A stretch of 28,642 nt of DNA from positions 1 to 28,642 of the forward strand of contig CAZJRB010000100.1 of the NCBI GenBank assembly GCA_964547995.1, written 5' to 3'. Origin of the DNA: CAZJRB01 sp964547995. Its GTDB lineage: Bacteria; Planctomycetota; Planctomycetia; Pirellulales; Thermoguttaceae. Of this stretch, positions 13,601 through 21,049 are shown one piece after another. The notes under the pieces are model-generated. The model ran no database searches, had not been told where the DNA came from, and saw only the letters and a list, made by a program, of their open reading frames with translations. The translations under genes were made by a program, and so were the position numbers. Position 1 is the first letter of the stretch; every line of letters starts with the position of its first letter.

Positions 13601-16600
13601 TCGGCCGTTCCCTTTTCCGTTTTCGGTTTCAGTTGCAGGGTGGTCATCTGCCGGGTGGGAAGATGGAACGCGGCGGAGAAGTGGGCGATTTCCGGATCGC
13701 CGGCCGTCCATTTCGTTGCCAGGTTCTCGAGCTTTGTGATGGTCTTTTTCTCCGGCGGAGAAATGCTAAGGTCCTGCTGCAATTCCGCCACGGACCGGTG
13801 GTCCGCGTCGATTTGGCGCATCCTCACGACCCGCGGCGAGCCGTCCCAGACGGCTTCCTTCCCGGGCCAACTACCGATCGTCTCGAACTCCTTGCCGTCG
13901 GTGGAAGCCTGGAGGAGGAATTGCTTGATCTTTCGCCCGGGTACCGAGGCGTCGATCTTCATCTTGGCGAGCTTCTCGCTGGCGTTCAGATCGATGCTGA
14001 AGGTTTTCGGGCGTTTGTTGTCCGGCTGGGCCACCCACGCCGGGTAATCGCCGGCGGAAATGGCGAACACCGGCTGCGACCCCTGCTCCGAGTCGCTGGC
14101 AAAGGCGGCCGCCGACGCCGTAGCGGTCGGCACCGCACCATCGTACATGCCGGAGTGCGTCCCGGTTTCCTCCAACTCAAAGGTAACCTGGTCGCCGCTA
14201 GTGGTCGCCAAAGCTACGGTTACCTTGTCCTGCTGCCCGGTGTCGCTCTGGTCCGGGTCGATTACGCGGACGTTGATCGGGTTGCCGGGCTTTACCTGAT
14301 CGTGCGGGCGCAATTCGCCCAGCGCGATGTCCTTCTTGCCCTCCTCTTGAAGCTTCAGCTTGGCGCGGATCATCCGTTCCAGGGCTTCTTCTTCCATTTC
14401 GGCCTTAGTGAGGATCTTGCCGGAGGAGGCGTACAAGTCGGAATCGCTGATGACAACCAGCGAGTGGTCAACGTCGCCCTCGATGTTGTGGGCCGTCTTG
14501 AATGCTTCCGAGAAATCGTAGTGTACCTGGTCGTTTCCCAGGACCTGGAGCGTGTGGTCGCCCTTCTTGATGGGCGCCAGGACGGTGTTGATCTGGCCCT
14601 CGAACTGCGTTTTGGAATCGGCAAACGGGACGAGGTTGAACAACTCCTCGTCGCCCGAGTCGGCCCAGACGCGCATTTCGATCGCCATGGTATCTCCGGC
14701 GATGGCCAGCGTCTGGTCTTGCAGGCCGATCCTAAGCGGCTTTCCGGGTACGATGTATTCCCGGTCGGTCGAGAACCCGACCTTAATGCGGGACGCCCGT
14801 TCCAGCCGCTTGATTTGCAGGTTGACCCGCCCCTCGAAGATACGCGCATTGGCGTGCGTCGGATCGAAGGCGAAAACCTTCTCGACTTCCTTCAGCGACT
14901 CGACGTACTGCTCCTGGTCGAACAGCACCTTGGCCAGGTAGTAGTGGCCTTCACACAGGCTGAAGCGGTCTTTGCGCTTCAGCAGTTTTTCGAGCCGGTC
15001 GATGGCTTCGCCGTAGTGCTTCGTCACGCGGTCGACTTCGGCGATTTGCAGCTCGGCCTGGATCTGGGCGCGTGTGCCGGCGAATTCCTCGGAGGCGGCA
15101 ATCCGCCCGTAAAGCGCCCGGGCCCGTGGATATTCCGGCCGCTGGAACGCAATATTGGCATACGCCAGAAGCAGCCGCGCGCGGGCCTCCGGCGAGAAGT
15201 GGTCGGGTTCCGATTCCATCCATTGAAGAGCCGCCTGGGCCAGCTCCTCGGCCGTGTCGAACTCTCCCAACTCGGTATTCCGCTCGATCAGCCAGACGCA
15301 GAACGACGGCTCGAGCTGTTTGACCGCTTCCACGGCGAGTTCCTGCTTCTTGACGTAGTTCTGCCACGCCCGCTGGAGGTTGCCGACAAGGAAGTCGGAC
15401 TGTGCGGCGAGGATCGGGTAGTGCGGATCGCTGCGGTCGATGGGCGCCAGCCCTCCGACCTTCACCAGCGCCTGGCTCCGCGCCAGGCGCAGCCGGTTGC
15501 GGTTCGACTCCTGGAGCCGCGACTCGAACAGGTCGAGCCCGACGCCGCTGTAGACGGCTTCCAGATCGAACATGTCTTTGTGCTGGAAATCGGAGACCTG
15601 CTCGACCAGCATTCGCTGAACGGTGTCGTCGATGGTGGCGATTTTCCAGAGATAGGGTGCGACGGCCAAGAGATCGTCCTGCCGCCCCTTGGCGATCAGG
15701 GCGGGTACCAGCCGAAGCGCCAGGACGTTCGGCGCGCCTTCCCGCCGCGTCCAATCGTCGGTACACACCGCCGGCGAGAAGAGCCGCAGCAGCGTATCGA
15801 GCTCCTCGTCGGTGAAGTCTTTCGGATCCTCGATCGACGACAGCCTCGACAAGTTCGGCAGCGTCATCCGCGAGGCCGATTTCTCCGCACGGTCGATATA
15901 TTGCGACAGCTTCGTGAAGAACTCTTTGCGGACGTCCGCATCCTTCAATTCCCCGACGAGGTTGAAATACAGCAACCCCATCGCGTAGCCGTCGAACCGG
16001 GTCTTGCCGTAGTAGGAATCGATCTTCGCCAGCATGGCGTCGCGGGCCGCGGGGCTGGCGCCCAGACCGCGGCTCTGCATGAGCCAGAACTGTCCCGGCG
16101 TGTACGGCCGCTTCGGATCGCGGCCTTCGACCGGCACCGTCGGGCTGTCGGCGACAATCTTCGCCGCCAGATCGGAGATCTTGTGGTCCTTGTCTTTACC
16201 ATCGTTGTGGAAGTACCCGTCGTCGACGAAACCTTCACGCGCCGCTTCTTCAAGGAACATGGCGTCGAAATATGTTTCGGGGGGGTAGTTCTCCCGCAGG
16301 CCGGGGAACTCGCTCTTGATGAGGGCCATGTAGTTGGTCGCGGCGAAGATGCCGGAGGGCCGCCAACTGCTCTTGGCCAACACATTTTTCTTAATCATCT
16401 TCTCGACGATGTCCTGGTTGAGCGTCCGCAGTTCGGGCGAATCGGCCCAGCGATCGCCCCGGCGGGTGCCGCGGACGGCGTCGAACAGCCACGGCGAGAA
16501 CTGCCCGCGGTCGAGCTGCGCGTTCATCGCCTTGGCAAACAGCGCATTGAGCCTCAGCGCCTTGTCCCTGTCTTTGCCGGGAATGCGCCCCCACGTCCAG

Positions 16601-18801
16601 TTGTTTCGGCTGTTGATGATGGCATCGGCCACCATGCGGACGCGCGCCTCGTTGGTCTTCGACTGGGCATTGAAGCCGGCCAACTGGTCCGTAAGGACCT
16701 CGACCTGGAAATCGAAAATATCCATGTTCTTCGACGGGTTCAGGAGGAAGGACAGGATCTTTTTGCCCATCAACGTCTTCTTGCTATCGTAGTCCTTCAC
16801 CATCGGATACAGCTTCCGGGCGGCATCGACGAAAGTCCGCTCGTCCTCGGCTTTGGCGGCGATGACTGCCCTGGCCAATTCCTTACACATCGGATTGGGC
16901 GCCCGGTTCGGGTCGCCCACCTTGTCACCCAGGACCTTCTGGAAGGCCGCTTCCAGCGGGCTGATCTGCGAGAGTTGCTTTTCGAGCTTCGCCACGCGCG
17001 GGTTGACCTCGTTCAGACGGGTCGTTGCGTCCTTCAGGGTCTGCTCTTGCTGGGCGATCAACTGGTCGAGGTTACCCTTTTTGGCCTTGTTCGCCTTATC
17101 TTGCTTGAGTTGCTCGATTCTGCCTTTGGCTTTCTGCACCTTGTTCTGGAGCGATTGCTGCTCCTTGGCGAGCCCCGTGTATTCCTTTCGAGCCTCGTTG
17201 GTCCAGCGTTTGAACTCGGAGTACGCCTGATTGCACATACCGCGGCGGTTTGCCGGCACCCATTCGAGCGACTGAAGGGCCTTGATCGTCGGCTGAAAGT
17301 CGTCGGTCTCCCGCCCGGAAGCCCACATGCGGTTGATATACTCGCGCGGCCCCCACTCGTCGAGTGCGAGCGGCGTTTTTGCAACGTACTCGCTTCCGAG
17401 CCGGATGACCGCCTTGTCGAAGTAATCGCCGGGGATTTCGCCCTTCTCGCGGGCAATCGCTTCGTACGACGGCCACAGGTATTGCGAGAACAGCGTATAC
17501 ACACGGTTGTACTCATCGAAGTTCCACGATTCCTGCTTGATGAGATGGTCGGTGCAGGCGTTGAAATCGCCGCCGACCGCCAGCGAGCGGATCGCGGCGT
17601 CTCTTTCAGCAGTGGATCCTTCGATCGCGGGCACGAGCCGCTTGTATCCATTCGCGTCCTTGCACCGCATATCGAACGGGATTCCGCTCAGTTGGCGGCT
17701 TCCCTGGAATGCCTTGGGGTATTTCGCGGCAAGCTCCATCCACTGCGGGGTGCCGGCAAAATAGCGGATCGAGGACTGGCCGTCGAGCAGTGCCTTCCGC
17801 TCGTCGTCGGAAAGCCGCCCGAACGCCTCGACGAAGAACGCCTGCTTTGCCGTGCCCTGTTGGGCCTCGCTGAAGAAGTTTCCATGGTTTTGCCCGCTCT
17901 GGCCCCCGCCAAACAGCATCATGATGTCGCGGAGGGTTTCGGCGCTGGGGGACTTCGCGAGATACGGCTTCGCGGCGGCAAGAACCGTCGCAAATTCCTT
18001 GTCGCGTTGTTCTGGCTTCTTTCCTTCGGTGCGGGCGGCAAACGCCATATTCGCGGCGTACAGCGCGCACTTCAGCTTCGTGCGGTCGTCGTCCCGGATC
18101 GCGCCGGCGATTCTCTGAAGGTCGCCTAACGCGGCCAGGTTCTCCTTCGTTGGAGTGCTAAGGCCCGCCAGCAAAGCGTCGAGACTCTTCGCATAGAGAT
18201 ACTGCAATTCCACGGGCGGCATGCCCGAGCCGTAGATCTCCGCCAGCCGCCGCGCAAGATTGACGTAATCGCGGCGTCGCTCGGCCTCGCCGAGATACCA
18301 GATGTCGAATTTTCGGGCGTCGGTTCCCCGGCACAACCCGTCCGTATCGCTGCTCATCGAGCGGTAGCAATCGTCGGGCACTCCGAGGACGTCGAGTTGA
18401 AGCCGGTAGAGCATTGCCGCGATCTTCGAGGCCTCGGCGCCCGGTTTGGCGGCCTTCAGGCACGACTTGCAGCGGACCATGGCCGTGTTGTAGTCTCCGG
18501 CCATTATCGCGTTGTCGATCGACTTTTTGCGCAATGCAAGCGAAGGTTTGGGGTGGGCGACCAGGTAACGCCGCAACACCTGCGCCCCGGCGAACGGCTG
18601 TCCCAGCTCTTCGGCCTTGTCCAGCACCTCGGTCACCTGGGCTTCCGTGGCCGATTCGGCGTTCCGCTGGACCTCGGCGCAGAGATCGTCAAAAGCCTTT
18701 TGCGCCTCGCTTCTCCCATTCTCCGAATCTTGGGCCGCCAGTTGCGTGGCAAACAAGGCGACGACGACCAGTGTAAAGAGTTTATTGAGAGTCGCTGTCA
18801 T
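10651..18801 (-). CDS. Giant secreted TPR / beta-repeat / TPR protein (2716 residues)
   Basis: A Sec signal peptide (about 1-23, ending ATQLAAQ) is followed by a long helical N-terminal half with TPR-like pairs, a coiled coil at about 537-612 rich in Lys/Gln/Glu, and more TPR-like helices to about 1400. A beta-rich middle then contains at least three copies of a roughly 50-residue module, near 1507-1565, 1963-2014 and 2294-2347. Each copy runs from a D-x-D start, through a D-K/T-V/I-T strand, to an ET..HSG(I/M)(F/Y) end. Two stretches near 1625 and 1850 resemble discoidin-type strands (FLLQASTDGKEFETIG). The last 330 residues are classical TPRs, ending in a basic tail. ATG 18801 has AAGGAG seven bases upstream, inside the preceding gene, and overlaps that gene's end by 20 bases. 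It is likely an envelope scaffold. Confidence 0.93.
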   Translation of the reverse strand: MTATLNKLFTLVVVALFATQLAAQDSENGRSEAQKAFDDLCAEVQRNAESATEAQVTEVLDKAEELGQPFAGAQVLRRYLVAHPKPSLALRKKSIDNAIMAGDYNTAMVRCKSCLKAAKPGAEASKIAAMLYRLQLDVLGVPDDCYRSMSSDTDGLCRGTDARKFDIWYLGEAERRRDYVNLARRLAEIYGSGMPPVELQYLYAKSLDALLAGLSTPTKENLAALGDLQRIAGAIRDDDRTKLKCALYAANMAFAARTEGKKPEQRDKEFATVLAAAKPYLAKSPSAETLRDIMMLFGGGQSGQNHGNFFSEAQQGTAKQAFFVEAFGRLSDDERKALLDGQSSIRYFAGTPQWMELAAKYPKAFQGSRQLSGIPFDMRCKDANGYKRLVPAIEGSTAERDAAIRSLAVGGDFNACTDHLIKQESWNFDEYNRVYTLFSQYLWPSYEAIAREKGEIPGDYFDKAVIRLGSEYVAKTPLALDEWGPREYINRMWASGRETDDFQPTIKALQSLEWVPANRRGMCNQAYSEFKRWTNEARKEYTGLAKEQQSLQNKVQKAKGRIEQLKQDKANKAKKGNLDQLIAQQEQTLKDATTRLNEVNPRVAKLEKQLSQISPLEAAFQKVLGDKVGDPNRAPNPMCKELARAVIAAKAEDERTFVDAARKLYPMVKDYDSKKTLMGKKILSFLLNPSKNMDIFDFQVEVLTDQLAGFNAQSKTNEARVRMVADAIINSRNNWTWGRIPGKDRDKALRLNALFAKAMNAQLDRGQFSPWLFDAVRGTRRGDRWADSPELRTLNQDIVEKMIKKNVLAKSSWRPSGIFAATNYMALIKSEFPGLRENYPPETYFDAMFLEEAAREGFVDDGYFHNDGKDKDHKISDLAAKIVADSPTVPVEGRDPKRPYTPGQFWLMQSRGLGASPAARDAMLAKIDSYYGKTRFDGYAMGLLYFNLVGELKDADVRKEFFTKLSQYIDRAEKSASRMTLPNLSRLSSIEDPKDFTDEELDTLLRLFSPAVCTDDWTRREGAPNVLALRLVPALIAKGRQDDLLAVAPYLWKIATIDDTVQRMLVEQVSDFQHKDMFDLEAVYSGVGLDLFESRLQESNRNRLRLARSQALVKVGGLAPIDRSDPHYPILAAQSDFLVGNLQRAWQNYVKKQELAVEAVKQLEPSFCVWLIERNTELGEFDTAEELAQAALQWMESEPDHFSPEARARLLLAYANIAFQRPEYPRARALYGRIAASEEFAGTRAQIQAELQIAEVDRVTKHYGEAIDRLEKLLKRKDRFSLCEGHYYLAKVLFDQEQYVESLKEVEKVFAFDPTHANARIFEGRVNLQIKRLERASRIKVGFSTDREYIVPGKPLRIGLQDQTLAIAGDTMAIEMRVWADSGDEELFNLVPFADSKTQFEGQINTVLAPIKKGDHTLQVLGNDQVHYDFSEAFKTAHNIEGDVDHSLVVISDSDLYASSGKILTKAEMEEEALERMIRAKLKLQEEGKKDIALGELRPHDQVKPGNPINVRVIDPDQSDTGQQDKVTVALATTSGDQVTFELEETGTHSGMYDGAVPTATASAAAFASDSEQGSQPVFAISAGDYPAWVAQPDNKRPKTFSIDLNASEKLAKMKIDASVPGRKIKQFLLQASTDGKEFETIGSWPGKEAVWDGSPRVVRMRQIDADHRSVAELQQDLSISPPEKKTITKLENLATKWTAGDPEIAHFSAAFHLPTRQMTTLQLKPKTEKGTAEYVMLVDREQAKTIRPQATGEGEESAAEPIQEFKGVLGQGVHRIDIYARADGGTKTSFDVLHNIDKPPYLEPCPAEMFDPEKHPMIAKWFAEMSAEITAAEDGGSFEIAFGPAVRARVIRFLLADFETDAPAIKKIFLTAQDERELLPSKVDLLALKTNKILEIVPGDKVSIIYKDPRCISKDKQVREAFLSATYANGQINAALLTGYNTDSEGMRHPEYIALRRFKPEDTICVVVNDADADTSAKLDTVTFTARTGDGEPIEFQALETAKHSGIFVGKIFVVEGEPQRKSEIKVAEGEDLIFTYVDQENTDPGIPWERSATIESVVYVEPQFRVFNTESSLLPEEDIAKELSYKSSSGEYVPATRTLAAVRPLEADGEDEPGAVMGVPVVIELLWPTIVQTAASKAEIYVQTSSGRKKYGKEPEGPFDINVPGTIKIVRTPGGGGSGAAPAGYRGYIVVGDPNAMDAMDDGRFMFSVPMRLAPAPESTYATEEADETAAGEEKGVLVVRGDDDIFIGFKYVNDQDETKWITRKVKLDRDAFFNVMDRQYRGHLPGVFVGDSAYFRVIDPAKDTSDARDKITIEVASVDGKKHTVELTETFEHSGIFKGPVKFAYADEKIEADAFGTVGVKYGEKVDAAYKPDEDKDAVACNIEIFKGSDGDVQPFTKRFDDPLTAVKTRLTIAESYFELAKKHRRMKQADLCEQEIATGKRLLEEALRDYPDTEARAQVDYLLANLSLEFAEEADDEDAKRDHFLEALSRFAAIVSTYRDSTYAPKAQYKKALTLEKMGKMDRACEEYVKLSYRWPDNPLIAETIARLGQYFLRKGMALAKEADGMEDPLEAEKARMEAKKSYITAAKVFGRLAVRFPSHKLADKTTAVSAQCYLRAKEYDDAIRVFQQVVEKEKADKALRAESMYWAADCYMRKAAGGKGKKNDNLLAAYRLFKDLTWDYPESKWAKYARGRLAGEELAMIDAEPEEKKRK

Positions 18802-21049
18802 CTTTTTTCTCCTTTTCTTCTTTGTTCATTCCGAGCTTATCCTCGATCTTGGTCAGGATGCCCTTTTCTTCAACAACGGCGGTGTGCTCGCTGCCCGGGT
18901 ATTCGGTAATCAGTTGTTTACACTTGGCGTGGGCCTTCGCGAAATTGCCGCTGTCGTACGACAGCTTGACCCACTTCAGCAACATTTGATCGAGGAAATC
19001 TTCGTCCTGGTAATCGATAAAGACCTGTTCCAGCAGGTCGTCGGCGACGTCGTAGGCGCCGCTCTTGATGTGGTAATCGATCACTTTTGCCAGGGCGTCG
19101 CCTGCGTGTTCGCTGTCGGGATATTTTTGGGCACAAGTCATGTACTCGCGGATAGCGGCGTCCGGGTTGGCGCCCCGTCCAACCGTTTCGGCGATGTTGA
19201 ATTGCGCCTTGGCCTTCGAGTGCGCATTCGGCAGCCTCGTCACCTGCCGCCAAACCTTGATGGCGCCCTCGAAGTCCTTCTTCTCGGCCAGGACTTCGGC
19301 CATTCCCATCAGGGCATGGTCGACCAGCGGCGACTCGGGATAGATCCGGTTGAACGTGTTGCACGTTCCCATCGCCTTGCCGAACTCATCCTCGGCGAGG
19401 TGCAAATTCCATTTCAATTGGAAGGCCTTTTCTTTCAGCGAGGTGGGGATGCCGGACCGCGCGCGGATGACGTCGTCGACGCGGCTAAGCCCCTCGGCCG
19501 CCTTGCTCCGGGCGCCGTCCGTCAGCCCCATGTTTTTGAAAATCCTGGCGAGTTCGAGGAACGCCTCGGCCTCGATGAGTTGCTTTCTGGCTTTGATCAG
19601 CGGGTCGGGTACGACGTCCTGGGCGGCGCGGGGCGAGGAATCCATCTCGCCGGCCACGATCAGCTTCGCCGAAATCTCCATCGGCGTCTTGCCGAGGATG
19701 TGCGACCCGTCAACGTAGGTTGCCACAACCTCGTCGCCGATATCGGCCGTCAGCACCTGATCGTCTTTGTTGACCGGGTGCCCGGTAACAATGCGTTCGA
19801 CCGGAATGCTGCCGATAAAAATCCCTTTGCGGACCGGAACCTCCCCGACTTCGGAAAGTTTCACGGTCACTTCGTCGCGCACGACGTACTTGTCTTCTTC
19901 TTTCTCTTCTTCGAGAAGTTTATCAACGTCGATTGTCGCTGTCGGGGTCTCGTCCAGTTCCTCTTCCACCTCGGGTTTGTATTGCGAAGCAACCCGAATC
20001 GTGGCGGTATCCTTGTCGGCCGTCTTGTCCAGATCGAGATCCCACAACCTCAGGAACAACGGCTGACCGAGATAGGCGGCCGGCGCCAGCGACTCGTACG
20101 TCCCCAGCGTGAACGTGACCCCGCCGGTCGAGACGACCTCGACGGTCTTCTCCCGCGGCACGTCCTTTTCGCCGTCCTTCGTGTTATCGTCGATGTATTG
20201 CACCTTGATGCTGTCGCCGCCGACGACCTGAAGGATCTCGTCGCCCTCAGCGGCTGTGCCGGTTTTGGTGGGGATCGAGCCGACGAAGACGTCTTTCTTG
20301 GTGCTCATCGCCTTGCAGGGGATATGCTCTTTGTCGCCGCTGGTGGTTTCCGCCGTGACGGTGATTGTCTTACCCAGCCGGTCGAGGACGGGTAAGTCGC
20401 CGTCGCTGATCTTCACGTGGAACCGGTGCCCTGCTTCGGCGAATGCGAGCGTCGGGCTGTCGGCGTCGATAAACGTTCCCACCTGACTCAGCGCCTTGAT
20501 CGCCTTGTCCCAGTGCGATTGGGCGAAGTGCGACATTCCGATGTAGTAATACGCCCTGTTGGCCCAGACGGTGTCGGGGAAATCGTTGGTAATTCTTCGC
20601 AGCACGGCGAAGGCGCTGCCGTATTGCCGCAGTTGGAAATGGGCGACGCCGGTCAGGTAAATTCCTTCGAGATACATGTCTCGGTCATCGCCTTCGAGCT
20701 TCTTTTTTCCGCTGGCCAGCCGCTCCATGTTTCGCAGGTAATCGATTGCCTTGGCCTGCTCGCGGGCTTCCAGGAAGTGCTTGCCCAGGGCCAGGTACGC
20801 CTGGAAACGGATGGGGCTGCGGGGATGCTGCTCGAGAATCGTCTCGAGCATTTTGACGCCGCGGTCTTTCTCGCCGGCGTCGAGCAGTTCCTGGCTGCGT
20901 TTCAGGAGCTTGTAGGCGGCGTAATCGCCTTTCGACTCCCGGGTGCTTCGGTCCTGTTTGGCCGCTCTTTGCGCCGTTGCATCGCCGGCGAGAAACATCC
21001 CGCCGCCGAGCAAGACTACAAGCAGCACGCGTGTGAGGTTAATTCGCAT
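18782..21049 (-). CDS. Secreted TPR / beta-repeat / TPR protein (755 residues)
   Basis: This protein has the same plan as the giant downstream protein but is shorter. A signal peptide (MRINLTRVLLVVLLGGGMF..., cleaved near ATAQ) precedes TPR units at about 40-195 and a beta-rich middle (about 205-470). The middle includes modules with D-x-D starts and a KGIFIGSIP end that matches the HSGIF.G ends in the giant protein. More TPR units lie at about 480-735, and the tail is Lys/Glu/Asp-rich. ATG 21049 has a strong GGGAGGAGG site at 21055-21063, which itself encodes the Gly run at the end of the upstream protein; the overlap is 11 bases. It is probably a periplasmic scaffold or adaptor working with the giant protein. 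Confidence 0.92.
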   Translation of the reverse strand: MRINLTRVLLVVLLGGGMFLAGDATAQRAAKQDRSTRESKGDYAAYKLLKRSQELLDAGEKDRGVKMLETILEQHPRSPIRFQAYLALGKHFLEAREQAKAIDYLRNMERLASGKKKLEGDDRDMYLEGIYLTGVAHFQLRQYGSAFAVLRRITNDFPDTVWANRAYYYIGMSHFAQSHWDKAIKALSQVGTFIDADSPTLAFAEAGHRFHVKISDGDLPVLDRLGKTITVTAETTSGDKEHIPCKAMSTKKDVFVGSIPTKTGTAAEGDEILQVVGGDSIKVQYIDDNTKDGEKDVPREKTVEVVSTGGVTFTLGTYESLAPAAYLGQPLFLRLWDLDLDKTADKDTATIRVASQYKPEVEEELDETPTATIDVDKLLEEEKEEDKYVVRDEVTVKLSEVGEVPVRKGIFIGSIPVERIVTGHPVNKDDQVLTADIGDEVVATYVDGSHILGKTPMEISAKLIVAGEMDSSPRAAQDVVPDPLIKARKQLIEAEAFLELARIFKNMGLTDGARSKAAEGLSRVDDVIRARSGIPTSLKEKAFQLKWNLHLAEDEFGKAMGTCNTFNRIYPESPLVDHALMGMAEVLAEKKDFEGAIKVWRQVTRLPNAHSKAKAQFNIAETVGRGANPDAAIREYMTCAQKYPDSEHAGDALAKVIDYHIKSGAYDVADDLLEQVFIDYQDEDFLDQMLLKWVKLSYDSGNFAKAHAKCKQLITEYPGSEHTAVVEEKGILTKIEDKLGMNKEEKEKKDDSDSQ
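18809..18814 (-). promoter_or_regulatory. Ribosome site of the giant gene, inside the upstream gene
   Basis: AAGGAG on the minus strand lies seven bases before ATG 18801 and within the last codons of the 755-residue protein. It supports this start and a 20-base coding overlap. Confidence 0.65.

Noticed and set aside
10636..18129. A 2497-codon open frame on plus, antisense to the giant TPR gene
   Set aside because: It is in exact codon register with the minus-strand gene and open only because that gene avoids TTA, CTA and TCA. It has no signal peptide, domain or ribosome site, while the minus-strand product has a signal peptide and clear TPRs.
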